64,000 bases of DNA from Sphingobacteriales bacterium (GCA_016721245.1 JADKIQ010000003.1:3501-67500); one strand, 5' to 3'; positions 28,033-37,545 are shown, counted from the stretch's first letter. The notes: a model not told the origin generated them from the letters alone. Translations and numbers: made by a program.

Positions 28033-29370
28033 GTGGTGGACAAAATTGTCATATTAGGAAGTGGTGAAAGCGGAGTAGGTGCCGCCATTCTTGCACAAAA
28101 GCAGGGAATGGACGTGTTTGTGTCTGATTTTGGCAAGATAAAACAGTCTTACAAAGATGAACTGACTGCTTTAAATATTCCATTTGAAGAAGGTCAGCAT
28201 ACCGAAGAAATTGTCTTATCCGCTACAACGGTAATAAAAAGCCCGGGTATTGCAGATAAAGTCGCTATCATCAAAAAAATCAACGAAAAAAATATCCCGC
28301 TTATCTCTGAAATAGAATTTGGATATCGTTTTTCAAAAGCTAAAGTGATTGCCATTACGGGTACCAACGGAAAAACAACGACCACTTCTTTAACGTATCA
28401 TATTCTCGAAAAAGCCGGATTAGATGTTGGTCTTGGCGGTAATATCGGTACTTCTTTTGCCCGTCAGGTAGCCAATGGCGACAGGGAGTATTTCGTACTG
28501 GAAGTAAGTAGTTTTCAGCTTGATAATTGTATTACGTTTAAACCATTTATTTCCATTCTTTGCAATATCACAGAAGATCATTTAGACAGATATGATTACA
28601 AATTTGAAAATTATATCAATTCTAAATTCAGCATTACAAAAAATCAGGATGAACAAGATTACTTTATCTATAGCCAGGATGATGAAGTTACCATGCAATA
28701 TTTAAATAAAGCAAATCCACGCGTTCAGAAAATACCTTTCTCTTATCATCAAAAAGTAAGCAACGGTGCTTACGTAGAAAATCAGGAAATTATTCTCCAA
28801 CTAAATAAAAACAACTTTACCATGCCAATCAGCGAACTATCACTGCACGGAATTCACAATTCCTACAATTCAATGGCTGCTGCCATCTCAGCAAAATTAG
28901 TAGGTGTACGCAACGACAAAATCCGCGAAAGTTTAGAAGATTTTAAAAATCTTGAACATCGCCTTGAATTTGTTGCTACCATCAGAGGTGTTGATTTTAT
29001 TAACGACTCCAAAGCAACCAATGTAAACTCTACATGGTATGCTTTAGAATCCATGACGAAACCGGTTGTGTTAATTGCAGGTGGTGTAGATAAAGGAAAC
29101 GATTACACCTTAATTAAAGACTTAGTCAACAAACGAGTGAAAGCCATCATCTGCCTTGGAAAAGACAACGAAAAATTACACGCTGCATTTGCTTCTGAAG
29201 TTGGCTATATCGTAGACACACAAAGCATGGAACAGGCGGTGCAAATGGCATACAACATTACCGATAAAGGTGATGTGGTTTTATTGTCACCTTGCTGCGC
29301 AAGTTTCGATTTATTTGAAAACTACGAAGACAGAGGAAAACAATTTAAAAGAAATGTACTGAATCTGTAA
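28033..29370 (+). CDS. murD: UDP-MurNAc-L-alanine:D-glutamate ligase
   Basis: A 445-residue Mur ligase adding D-glutamate. It uses GTG as start (28033 or the next codon 28036; both fit). N-terminal Rossmann-like KIVILGSGESGVGAA, ATP site AITGTNGKTTTTSL (about residue 112), LGGNIGTSF, LEVSSFQLD and C-terminal NDSKATNVNSTWYAL and LLSPCCASFD. Spacing from mraY is 5 bp. Confidence 0.95.
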   Translation: MVDKIVILGSGESGVGAAILAQKQGMDVFVSDFGKIKQSYKDELTALNIPFEEGQHTEEIVLSATTVIKSPGIADKVAIIKKINEKNIPLISEIEFGYRFSKAKVIAITGTNGKTTTTSLTYHILEKAGLDVGLGGNIGTSFARQVANGDREYFVLEVSSFQLDNCITFKPFISILCNITEDHLDRYDYKFENYINSKFSITKNQDEQDYFIYSQDDEVTMQYLNKANPRVQKIPFSYHQKVSNGAYVENQEIILQLNKNNFTMPISELSLHGIHNSYNSMAAAISAKLVGVRNDKIRESLEDFKNLEHRLEFVATIRGVDFINDSKATNVNSTWYALESMTKPVVLIAGGVDKGNDYTLIKDLVNKRVKAIICLGKDNEKLHAAFASEVGYIVDTQSMEQAVQMAYNITDKGDVVLLSPCCASFDLFENYEDRGKQFKRNVLNL

Positions 29371-29395
29371 TTTTTAATCGGATCAAAAAGCGATT

Positions 29396-30592
29396 ATGCT
29401 GGGTAGAATTATCAATAACATCAAAGGGGACAAATATGTATGGTACATAGTAGCCATACTGAGCGCCATATCTTTGTTATTGGTCTACAGTTCCACGCGT
29501 TCTCTCGCTTATAAAAACGAACATGGTAATACAGAATACTACTTGTTACGGCATGGATTTATACTTGGAGTAGGTTTGTTTATTACGTATGTTGTTCATC
29601 AGATAGATCATAGATATTTTTCACGTATCGCACAAATGATGCTGATACTATCGGTGCCCTTGTTGTTATATACAAAATTTTTTGGTGTTAGAATTAATGA
29701 CGCAAGCCGCTGGGTGCGTATTCCTGTCGTTGGATTAACTTTTCAATCTTCCGACTTTGCCAAGCTCGCACTGATAATGTACACATCCCGGATGTTGTCA
29801 AAAAAACAAGGTGTCATCAAAGACATTAAAGAAGTGACCATTCATATAATGGCACCTATTTTATTAATCTGCGGACTCATTATGTTTGATAACCTTTCCA
29901 GTGCCGGTATTTTGTTTATGACCTGCATCGTGGTGTTGTTTATCGGCAGGGTTAGTACAAAATTTATATTGGCAATTATCGGTTCCGGTGTACTTATGGT
30001 TTCGTTAATCGTAGCATTCTCCTGGTTTTTTCTGCCAGATCACGGCCGGGCAGACGTATGGATACAGCGTGTGGAAAGCTGGCAGAATCCCGATATAAAT
30101 TCAGACGAATTTTATCAGCAGAAGCAGGCATATATTGCTATTGCAAAAGGCGGATTGTTTCGTCTTGCTCCAGGAAAAAGTACACAATGTAATTTTTTGC
30201 CGGATGCATTTTCAGATTTTATATATTCCACGTTGATAGAAGAATATGGCATGTTAGGTGGAGCCTTTGTTCTGTTCCTCTATTTGTTTTTTATGTGGCG
30301 CCTGATTATCCTCGTTAAGAACAGCCCCCGTGCATTCGGAGCTTTAATGGCAGTCGGCTTGGGGGTGAGTATGGTTTTGCAGGCCATTATTCATATGGGC
30401 GTAAATGTGCATTTGCTGCCGAATACGGGTATAACGTTACCATTCATAAGTTGGGGTGGTACCAGTATATGGTTCAATGCATTTGCCATTGGAATTATTT
30501 TAAGTGTGAGCAGACATGTGGAAGAGAAAGTTCAATCAGCACCACCTGCTGTAAAATCTAAAAAGAAAGTAGTAGACGAAATTCACGGATAA
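29396..30592 (+). CDS. ftsW: Septal peptidoglycan glycosyltransferase FtsW
   Basis: A 398-residue SEDS-family membrane protein with about ten hydrophobic segments. It polymerises lipid II at the septum in complex with FtsI. Motifs include SLLLVYSSTRSLAYK at the N-terminus, RWVRIPVVGLTFQSSDFAKLAL, the large loop with ESWQNPDINSDEFYQQKQAYIAI, and NVHLLPNTGITLPFISWGGTS near the C-terminus. A Lys/Pro-rich cytoplasmic tail ends the protein. A lipoprotein gene unrelated to the cluster follows after 4 bp. Confidence 0.95.
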   Translation: MLGRIINNIKGDKYVWYIVAILSAISLLLVYSSTRSLAYKNEHGNTEYYLLRHGFILGVGLFITYVVHQIDHRYFSRIAQMMLILSVPLLLYTKFFGVRINDASRWVRIPVVGLTFQSSDFAKLALIMYTSRMLSKKQGVIKDIKEVTIHIMAPILLICGLIMFDNLSSAGILFMTCIVVLFIGRVSTKFILAIIGSGVLMVSLIVAFSWFFLPDHGRADVWIQRVESWQNPDINSDEFYQQKQAYIAIAKGGLFRLAPGKSTQCNFLPDAFSDFIYSTLIEEYGMLGGAFVLFLYLFFMWRLIILVKNSPRAFGALMAVGLGVSMVLQAIIHMGVNVHLLPNTGITLPFISWGGTSIWFNAFAIGIILSVSRHVEEKVQSAPPAVKSKKKVVDEIHG

Positions 30593-30596
30593 TAAG

Positions 30597-31043
30597 ATGA
30601 AAATAAAATTTAAAATACATATTGTAATTATTGCAGGCTTATTTACTTTAAATGCATGCTGCTCTAAAGAAGACTTGGCAGGTAATGATATAGGGAAATT
30701 TATATTCTTGGATAGTATTGGTAATAATATATTTTTTGGACCATCTAAAAGCCTAAATAGAGACTCTATTTTTATTAAGAATGGTAATAGCGGATATCAA
30801 AAGTTGACTATAAATGCAAATGATTTGGATTCTATAATCTTAATAAATTTTAATTATGCAGATACCAGCTATATTAAATTTTCAAACAATGATATAGATA
30901 CATTCAGTTTGACGTATGAAGTGATTACAGGAAAAACATCGGCAGGAAACTGTAAGTTATCAGTAGTGGTATTAAATGGTATTAAATACAATGGAACTGC
31001 ATTAAGTAGTGATTTTCAAAATCCAATTAAAATCTACAAATAA
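30597..31043 (+). CDS. Small lipoprotein inserted in the dcw cluster
   Basis: A 148-residue lipoprotein (IIAGLFTLNAC, CSKED) lying between ftsW and murG, where Bacteroidota normally have no extra gene. The mature part is Asn/Ile/Asp-rich beta, for example INANDLDSIILINF, and resembles in style the lipoproteins of the island at 12-19 kb more than any division protein. Its codons are visibly more AT-rich than the flanking genes. It is in operon phase with them, 4 bp after ftsW, and ends next to a seven-base repeat that runs into murG. Function unknown. Confidence 0.8.
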   Translation: MKIKFKIHIVIIAGLFTLNACCSKEDLAGNDIGKFIFLDSIGNNIFFGPSKSLNRDSIFIKNGNSGYQKLTINANDLDSIILINFNYADTSYIKFSNNDIDTFSLTYEVITGKTSAGNCKLSVVVLNGIKYNGTALSSDFQNPIKIYK

Positions 31044-31045
31044 AA

Positions 31046-31080
31046 GACTCACGACTTACCACTTATGACTCACGACTTGA
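31046..31080 (+). repeat. Seven-base repeat across the murG start
   Basis: Five contiguous units: GACTCAC, GACTTAC, CACTTAT, GACTCAC, GACTTGA. The murG ATG (31065) straddles units three and four. Confidence 0.8.
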
Positions 31081-32183
31081 AGACATATAAATTTATAATT
31101 GCCGGAGGCGGCACAGGAGGCCATATCTTCCCGGCTGTCGCTATTGCTGATGCACTGAAGCAGCATGTTCCTTCTTGTGAGATTTTATTTGTTGGAGCAA
31201 GTGGAAGAATGGAAATGGAAAAAGTACCGCAAGCCGGTTATAAGATAGTAGGTCTGGAAGTGGTGGGTTTGCAAAGAAGCCTGACCATAAAAAACTTGTG
31301 GTTTCCGTTTAAATTATTGAAGAGTCTGTTTCAGGCATTTAGGGTAGTACGAAATTTTAAACCCGATGCCTGCATTGGCGTGGGCGGATATGCAAGCGGA
31401 CCGGTTCTTTTTATAGCCACTTTATTAGGTATAAAGATATTTATTCAAGAACAAAATTCTTATCCGGGCATCACTAATAAGATTCTCTCAAGATTTGCAA
31501 AGAAGATTTTTGTGGCGTATGATAATTTGAATCAGTTTTTTAAGGAAAACAAAATAGTGCTGACAGGAAATCCTGTTAGAAAAGATATTACCGCGGCCTT
31601 GCCTGAAAAAACAGAAGCTCTTGCGTTTTATAATTTAAAAGCAAATAAAAAAACAATTTTAATCATAGGGGGAAGTTTGGGCGCACGAACGATTAATGAA
31701 TCGATTGAAAAAAATATTGGATTATTCGCACAAAATGAAATTCAGTTGTTGTGGCAAACAGGAAAAGTATATTACGACGGCATCATAGACAGAACAAAAA
31801 ATAAAGATTTAACGGATGTGAAAATTCATCAGTTTATAAGAGAGATGAATATGGCGTATAGTGCGGCAGATATCATTATTTCCCGTGCAGGCGCATTGTC
31901 AATTTCCGAATTGTGCATTATAGGGAAGCCCACCATTCTGATTCCGTCACCCAACGTTTCTGAAGATCATCAGACAAAAAATGCTATGGCGCTGGTCAAC
32001 AAAAACGCGGCGGTGTTAGTGAAAGATATAGAAGCAAAAGAAAAATTAGGCAATGTTGTTCTTGAACTAATGAAAGATGAAATCAAATTAAATCAGCTTT
32101 CAGAAAACATCAAAACATTAGCCAAAACAAATGCAGCAAATGATATTGTAAATACCATTACTAGTGAAATCCAAAAATCTTAA
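31065..32183 (+). CDS. murG: UDP-GlcNAc:lipid I N-acetylglucosamine transferase
   Basis: A 372-residue peripheral membrane GT-B (GT28) transferase that converts lipid I to lipid II. N-terminal IIAGGGTGGHIFPAVAIADA, then GVGGYASGPVLF and IQEQNSYPGITN; C-terminal domain with ILIIGGSLGARTIN and SRAGALSISELCIIGKP. The first six or seven codons (MTHDLKT) come from a seven-base repeat, so the exact start is uncertain; an essential core begins at YKFIIAGGG. The last codons lie in the eight-base element shared with the murC-ftsQ junction. Confidence 0.95.
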   Translation: MTHDLKTYKFIIAGGGTGGHIFPAVAIADALKQHVPSCEILFVGASGRMEMEKVPQAGYKIVGLEVVGLQRSLTIKNLWFPFKLLKSLFQAFRVVRNFKPDACIGVGGYASGPVLFIATLLGIKIFIQEQNSYPGITNKILSRFAKKIFVAYDNLNQFFKENKIVLTGNPVRKDITAALPEKTEALAFYNLKANKKTILIIGGSLGARTINESIEKNIGLFAQNEIQLLWQTGKVYYDGIIDRTKNKDLTDVKIHQFIREMNMAYSAADIIISRAGALSISELCIIGKPTILIPSPNVSEDHQTKNAMALVNKNAAVLVKDIEAKEKLGNVVLELMKDEIKLNQLSENIKTLAKTNAANDIVNTITSEIQKS

Positions 32184-32211
32184 AATCTGATTAATCCAAA
32201 TTCAGACAAAG
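32167..32211 (+). repeat. Eight-base ATC element at the murG-murC junction
   Basis: GAAATCC, AAAAATCT, TAAAATCT, GATTAATCC, then AAATTCAGACAAA. The same arrangement occurs at 33571-33616 and, inverted as a whole, at 58819-58919. Confidence 0.75.
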
Positions 32212-32216
32212 AAAAA

Positions 32217-33590
32217 ATGATAAACTTAAACAACATACAACGCATCTATTTTCTCGGTATCGGTGGTATCGGTATGAGTGCATTGGCACGTTATTTTAAT
32301 CTGCACGGAAAAATGGTGTCCGGTTATGATAAAACACGTACTGCATTAACAGATGAACTGGAGAAGGAAGGTATAAAAATTACGTTTGAGGATAGTCTTG
32401 AAACGTTGGATAAAGCAGCAGAATTGATTATTTATACGCCTGCAATTCCAAAAGACCATCTGCAATATAATTGGTATCTGGAAAATAATTATACATTATT
32501 GAAACGGGCGCAAATATTGGGTCTCGCGGCAAATTCTATGTTTAATATTTCAGTAGCCGGATCACATGGAAAAACATCCACCTCATCGATTGTAGCACAT
32601 ATTTTAAAAACTGCCAACAAAAGCGTAGCAGCATTTTTAGGAGGTATCTGTATTAATTTCAACTCTAATTTCATTGATGGAAGTGAATATGCCGTTGCCG
32701 AAGCAGATGAATTCGACCGTTCTTTCCTGAATCTGGAACCGAATATTGCATTGATAACATCAGTAGATACAGATCATTTGGATATATACGGAAATCTGGA
32801 AGCCATTGAGAATTCGTTTCACCAGTTTTGTAATAAGGTTCGTTCAAACGGAATCTTAATTACCAATACATCCGTCCCTGAAAAAATATTAAATAAGCAT
32901 GTGACAAATTATCGTTACAGTTTATCAGATGCTTCTTCGGATTATTACACAAAAAATCTGAAAATAAACGATGGAGAATATACATTCGATGTCGTTCATC
33001 CGGATGGTGTGATTCTGGATGTGAAATCATACTACGGCGGAAAGCATAATATAGAGAATGCAGTAGGTGCCATCGCAATAGCTTTAAATATTGGTGTTTC
33101 AGAGGAACATGTTAAGAAAGCGGTAGCATCATTTGAAGGTGTGAAACGCAGATTTGAAACGCATGTTCGCAATGAAAAGTTTGTATACATTGATGATTAC
33201 GCACACCATCCACGCGAACTGGATGCGACTATTTCTGCGGCAAAAGAGCTGTATCCCAACAAGAAACTGACGGTAATTTTTCAACCGCATTTGTTTTCCC
33301 GTACGAAAGATTTATGCGATGAATTTGCTGTTTCTCTATCAAAAGCAGATGAGTTATTGTTGCTCGATATTTATCCGGCACGTGAAAAACCAATGGAAGG
33401 TGTTACCAGTAAGATCATTTTAGATAAAGTGACAATTCCTGAAAAAAGAATAATTAATAAGAATGACCTTGTCGATTTCCTGAATACAAAAGACGATATA
33501 CAGGTATTATTAACCGTTGGTGCGGGGGATATTGATACTAAAGTCAGAGATATTGAAATCTTATTAAAAGAAAAATCCAAAAATCCCTGA
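32217..33590 (+). CDS. murC: UDP-MurNAc:L-alanine ligase
   Basis: A 457-residue Mur ligase for the first stem-peptide residue. It opens with the Rossmann motif YFLGIGGIGMSALARYF; the ATP site is VAGSHGKTSTSSIVAHIL (about residue 117), followed by EADEFDRSFL, the His of VDTDHLDIYG and the C-terminal YIDDYAHHPRELDATI and FQPHLFSRTKDL. The final residues KEKSKNP are encoded by the eight-base element, so the C-terminus has probably been altered by that insertion. Confidence 0.95.
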   Translation: MINLNNIQRIYFLGIGGIGMSALARYFNLHGKMVSGYDKTRTALTDELEKEGIKITFEDSLETLDKAAELIIYTPAIPKDHLQYNWYLENNYTLLKRAQILGLAANSMFNISVAGSHGKTSTSSIVAHILKTANKSVAAFLGGICINFNSNFIDGSEYAVAEADEFDRSFLNLEPNIALITSVDTDHLDIYGNLEAIENSFHQFCNKVRSNGILITNTSVPEKILNKHVTNYRYSLSDASSDYYTKNLKINDGEYTFDVVHPDGVILDVKSYYGGKHNIENAVGAIAIALNIGVSEEHVKKAVASFEGVKRRFETHVRNEKFVYIDDYAHHPRELDATISAAKELYPNKKLTVIFQPHLFSRTKDLCDEFAVSLSKADELLLLDIYPAREKPMEGVTSKIILDKVTIPEKRIINKNDLVDFLNTKDDIQVLLTVGAGDIDTKVRDIEILLKEKSKNP

Positions 33591-33616
33591 ATCCAGCAAA
33601 TCCTAATTCAGACAAA
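33571..33616 (+). repeat. Eight-base ATCC element at the murC-ftsQ junction
   Basis: AAAAATCC twice, CTGAATCC, AGCAAATCC, then TAATTCAGACAAA ending one base before the ftsQ ATG. Confidence 0.8.
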
Positions 33617-34381
33617 ATGAATAAAACCGTTAAAAATATACTTGTCCGTGTCTCCATGCTTATTGGATTGGCGGCGTTTATAGCTTTAGTGGTGATAGCT
33701 AAAATAAACCGCGATGCCAGCAGAGTAGATAAGATAAAAATCGGAGTGGATGAATGGAATGGCAATTTCTTTGTCAGTAAAAACCAGGTGCTGAATCTTA
33801 TCCAAAACCAGTTTGAGGTGAAAGGTAAAATACTTTCTGGAAAAGATCTCGAGCGCATTGAAAAAGCAGTCCGCGTAATTCCTCAGGTAAAGAATTCAAA
33901 CGCGTATACAGATGATAAAGGAAATTTAAATATCAAAATAGAACAACGCAAGCCATTAATGAGAGTGTATAATCTGCTGGGACAATCTTTTTATGTGGAT
34001 GAAAACGGAATTAAATTTCCTGTAACCAGCACGTTTGCGGCTAAAGTTCCGATAGTTACCGGAAACCTGGTGGAAGCTTGTGATACAACGGTAAAAATCC
34101 ACAGCGAAGAATTGATGAAAATATTCAATACCATTCAAACAGTTAATAAAAACAAGCTTTGGCAGGCAATGATAGGGCAGTATATTATCAACGAAAAAGG
34201 ACAGATAGAATTGATTCCGAGATTCGGAAATTGTACCATTCTTTTCGGTGATGACAAAAATATCGAACAAAAAATTAAACGACTGGATGTTTTTTATTTC
34301 GATGTTTTGAAAAAAGTAGGCTGGGATTATTATAAGGTTATAAACATAATGTATAAAAATCAAGTCGTTTGTTTGAAATAA
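33617..34381 (+). CDS. ftsQ: Division protein FtsQ
   Basis: A 254-residue bitopic protein: short cytoplasmic tail, one membrane helix (VSMLIGLAAFIALVVIA), then a periplasmic POTRA-like domain (GNFFVSKNQVLNLIQ, LERIEKAVRVIPQVKNSNAYTD) and the FtsQ domain. It links the early and late division proteins and binds FtsL. Position between murC and ftsA and topology support the call more than sequence identity. Its start follows the repeat element with no gap. Confidence 0.9.
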   Translation: MNKTVKNILVRVSMLIGLAAFIALVVIAKINRDASRVDKIKIGVDEWNGNFFVSKNQVLNLIQNQFEVKGKILSGKDLERIEKAVRVIPQVKNSNAYTDDKGNLNIKIEQRKPLMRVYNLLGQSFYVDENGIKFPVTSTFAAKVPIVTGNLVEACDTTVKIHSEELMKIFNTIQTVNKNKLWQAMIGQYIINEKGQIELIPRFGNCTILFGDDKNIEQKIKRLDVFYFDVLKKVGWDYYKVINIMYKNQVVCLK

Positions 34382-34392
34382 AAATAAGAAAT

Positions 34393-35871
34393 ATGCAAGT
34401 TAATAATGTAACCAACTCCGACATGGAAAAAAATTTAGCAACTCCGACAGAAAATATTGTATGTGCCATCGATATCGGTACATCAAAAATTGCTGCATTG
34501 GTCGGCAGAAGAAATCAATTTGGCAAAATTGAAATTCTGGGAATTGGCAACTGTCCGTCTTTTGGCGTACAGCGTGGTGTGGTAATAAATATTGCCAGAA
34601 CGGTAGAGTCTATCAAGAAAGCGGTAATGGATGCAGAACGTCAGTCGGGAATCAAATTCCAGAAAGTACACGTTGGTATTGCCGGACAACATATCAAAAG
34701 TTTGCAGCATCGCGGAATTTTAACACGAAACAACAACGATACTTGGATCAGCTATGAAGATATTCAGAAACTGAAAAATGAAATGCATAAACTGGCATTA
34801 CCTCCGGGCGACAGAATTTTGCACGTTTTGCCACAGGAATATATCGTAGACAATGAGCCGGGCATCTACAACGAACCAATCGGTATGATGGGTATTCGTT
34901 TAGAAGGTAATTTTCATATCATCACCGGTGCGGAAACAGCGATTCAAAACATCGAACGTTGCATTACCATCGCAGGATTGGAAGTGGCCAGCATCGAGTT
35001 GGAACCATTAGCTTCTGCAGATGCCGTGTTGAGCAAAGAAGAACTGGAAGGTGGTGTTTGTCTGGTTGATATTGGCGGCGGTACAACGGATATTGCAATT
35101 TTTGAAAACTTTGTGATTCGTCATACAGCCGTAATTCCGTTTGGCGGAAATATCATCACAGAAGACTTACGCAATTTCAGAATTCTGAAAGAACAAGCGG
35201 AAGTGTTGAAAGTGCGTTACGGCAGCGCTATTCCATTTGAAGAACTGCGTAATAAACACGTTTCTATTCAGGGCGAAGGCGGTACCAGAGCGATTGGTAA
35301 AAATGAAGTGAATCTTTTAGCAGTATCTAAAGTGATTTCTGCACGTGTGAAAGAAATTTTAGCACACGTTGCTTTCCAGATCAATTTATCCAAATTCGAT
35401 AAGAGATTGATTGGTGGTATCGTTTTAACGGGCGGTGGTTCTCAGTTACAGCATCTGACACAGTTGACAGAATCTGAAACAGGACAAAGTGCACGATTAG
35501 GATTGCCAAGAGAACACCTGGCAACTACAAAAATAGCAGATATAGACAGTCCGATTTATGCAACGGGTATTGGCTTGCTGATTCGCGGATTTAAATTAAG
35601 AGACGAGGAAGCATTATCTAATCAGGATGCATTGTTTGTAGAATCTGTTACAAAAAAAGATATAAAAGTAGAAGAAGAAAAAGTAACAACACCTGTAGTA
35701 GAAAATACAGTAGTGGATATTACGGAAAAAATAGAAGAAGAAGAACCAATGATTGTTGCGGAAGAAGAACCGGTTAAAAAAAGAACCAGCAAACCTTCTT
35801 TAATATCTTCATTAGGTTCAAAATTAGGTAACTGGATTAAATCGGATGTCGAAGATTTCGACACCAAATAA
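34393..35871 (+). CDS. ftsA: Division actin homologue FtsA
   Basis: An actin-fold ATPase that tethers FtsZ to the membrane. The frame opens at 34369 inside ftsQ, but ATG 34393 (MQVNNVTNSDMEKN) or 34423 are better starts; I use 34393. Motifs: phosphate-1 CAIDIGTSKIAALVG, the 1C subdomain region with KVHVGIAGQHIKS, phosphate-2 VDIGGGTTDIAIF and adenosine motif IVLTGGGSQLQHL. An acidic linker (EEKVTTPVVENTVV) leads to a C-terminal amphipathic helix (LISSLGSKLGNWIKS), the membrane-targeting sequence. ftsZ follows after 21 bp. Confidence 0.95.
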   Translation: MQVNNVTNSDMEKNLATPTENIVCAIDIGTSKIAALVGRRNQFGKIEILGIGNCPSFGVQRGVVINIARTVESIKKAVMDAERQSGIKFQKVHVGIAGQHIKSLQHRGILTRNNNDTWISYEDIQKLKNEMHKLALPPGDRILHVLPQEYIVDNEPGIYNEPIGMMGIRLEGNFHIITGAETAIQNIERCITIAGLEVASIELEPLASADAVLSKEELEGGVCLVDIGGGTTDIAIFENFVIRHTAVIPFGGNIITEDLRNFRILKEQAEVLKVRYGSAIPFEELRNKHVSIQGEGGTRAIGKNEVNLLAVSKVISARVKEILAHVAFQINLSKFDKRLIGGIVLTGGGSQLQHLTQLTESETGQSARLGLPREHLATTKIADIDSPIYATGIGLLIRGFKLRDEEALSNQDALFVESVTKKDIKVEEEKVTTPVVENTVVDITEKIEEEEPMIVAEEEPVKKRTSKPSLISSLGSKLGNWIKSDVEDFDTK

Positions 35872-35892
35872 TAAACCATAAAATATAGTATC

Positions 35893-37515
35893 ATGGAATT
35901 TGAAATGTTTAGTGAAAATAACTCTATCATCAAAGTATTAGGCGTTGGTGGTGGTGGTTGCAATGCCGTAAACTATATGTACGAGCAGGGAATACCGGGT
36001 GTAAACTTTGGTGTGTGCAATACAGATAAACAGGATTTATTAAAAAGCCCGGTGCCTACAAAAGTGCAGTTGGGAACAAATTTACTGGAAGGTTTAGGTG
36101 CCGGCGCAGATCCTGAAGAGGGAAGACGTGCAGCATTGGAATCTGAAGAAGAAATACGCATGTATTTGTCTAACAATACTAAAATGGTTTTTGTTACGGC
36201 AGGTATGGGCGGTGGCACCGGAACCGGCGGTGCACCTATCGTGGCAAAAATTGCTAAAGAATTAGGTATTCTGACGGTAGGTATCGTTACGATTCCTTTT
36301 TCTAATGAAGGCAAACCGAAACGCGATAAAGCAGAACGTGGTATCCAGAACATGAAAGAAAACGTGGATGCACTCATCGTGGTGTCTAATAATAAATTGT
36401 ACGATATATTTCCGGATTTAGATATCGATGAAGCTTTTTCTAAAGCAGATGATATTTTAACTACAGCAGCAAAAGGTATCACGGAAATTATCACGAAACC
36501 TGGTAAAATAAATGTAGACTTTAATGACGTAAAACGCGTCATGTCTAACAGCGGTGTTGCTATCATCGGTATTGGAAAAGGTTCCGGCGACAACAGAGCT
36601 AATCAGGCAATTGATGAAGCCATGAATTCACCACTACTGGAAGATGCTGATATCTTTGGTGCAAAAGGTGTTGTGCTTTATATTACTTACGGCAATGGCA
36701 TCAAAATGCGAGAACTGGATTTGATTACAGATGCTATTCAGGCGCAGACACAAACCGACTGCGAAATTATTTGGGGTGTTTGTAAAGATGATTCTTTGGG
36801 AGATGATATTGGCATTACTTTGGTTGCGACAGGTTTCCAGACAGGCGAAATCAAAAAAGAACGCAAACAGGTACAACGCCAGATAGAAGAAAAAGTGGTA
36901 TATACGCTGCAAACAAAACCTACTGTCGTTCCACAGACGGATAACAAAACAGTAACTGAACAACAGGATACTAAATCTGTTATAGAAACAGTTGGGTATA
37001 TAGGAAATAAACCGGAAGTAAATTCCGTTATAGAAGATAAGCAAGAAGAAATTGAAGAAGAAGATTTGTTCAAGCCTTCTATGCAGAGTGATATTACCAG
37101 TGAAAATGAGATTGAGTTTGAAATCAATTTGACTGCACCAGAAATGGATATCAAAATTGTAGACAAACCGAGAGTACATCTGGTAGAAGAAATGGAAGAC
37201 GAAACACATTTCTCAGCAGAAACACAGTTTTCTTTGTTTGAAACACCTGCCGGAAAAATTGCAGATGAAATCGACAATCAGGATCTGGAAAGAGATTTGA
37301 TTAAAAAAAGAATAACGCTGGATATGCAGAAACACCAGATTAGTTTATATGAACTGGAAAAAGAACCTGCATACAAACGTTATGGCATGGAATTGGATAA
37401 TTCTATTCCGTCAGAGGAATCTAATTTCTCCAACTACATGATTTATAATAATTCTGAAGATCCAAGCAAAATTGAAATACGTCCGAATGCAATGAAGGAC
37501 ATTACCTTAGATTAA
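35893..37515 (+). CDS. ftsZ: Division tubulin homologue FtsZ
   Basis: A 540-residue GTPase that forms the Z ring. Motifs: KVLGVGGGGCNAVNYM near the N-terminus, the tubulin signature AGMGGGTGTGGAPIVAKIA (about residue 105) and the T7-loop region NVDFNDVKRVMSNSG. The globular part ends near residue 315. A long acidic Gln/Glu/Thr-rich linker of about 200 residues follows, longer than in E. coli, as is common in Bacteroidota. It is the last gene of the cluster, followed by a terminator. Confidence 0.97.
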   Translation: MEFEMFSENNSIIKVLGVGGGGCNAVNYMYEQGIPGVNFGVCNTDKQDLLKSPVPTKVQLGTNLLEGLGAGADPEEGRRAALESEEEIRMYLSNNTKMVFVTAGMGGGTGTGGAPIVAKIAKELGILTVGIVTIPFSNEGKPKRDKAERGIQNMKENVDALIVVSNNKLYDIFPDLDIDEAFSKADDILTTAAKGITEIITKPGKINVDFNDVKRVMSNSGVAIIGIGKGSGDNRANQAIDEAMNSPLLEDADIFGAKGVVLYITYGNGIKMRELDLITDAIQAQTQTDCEIIWGVCKDDSLGDDIGITLVATGFQTGEIKKERKQVQRQIEEKVVYTLQTKPTVVPQTDNKTVTEQQDTKSVIETVGYIGNKPEVNSVIEDKQEEIEEEDLFKPSMQSDITSENEIEFEINLTAPEMDIKIVDKPRVHLVEEMEDETHFSAETQFSLFETPAGKIADEIDNQDLERDLIKKRITLDMQKHQISLYELEKEPAYKRYGMELDNSIPSEESNFSNYMIYNNSEDPSKIEIRPNAMKDITLD

Positions 37516-37545
37516 ACCACGAGTTTAATTATCTGTTCCCCAGAT

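Noticed and set aside
33956..34363. 135-residue minus-strand frame in ftsQ
   Set aside because: Antisense of a coding gene in a tight operon; no sign of an independent transcript.
35973..36593. 206-residue minus-strand frame inside ftsZ
   Set aside because: Antisense shadow of a strongly conserved gene; Pro/Ser-rich with no domain.
36634..37277. Overlapping minus-strand frames inside the ftsZ linker
   Set aside because: Arise from the acidic repetitive linker codons; two frames overlap each other.
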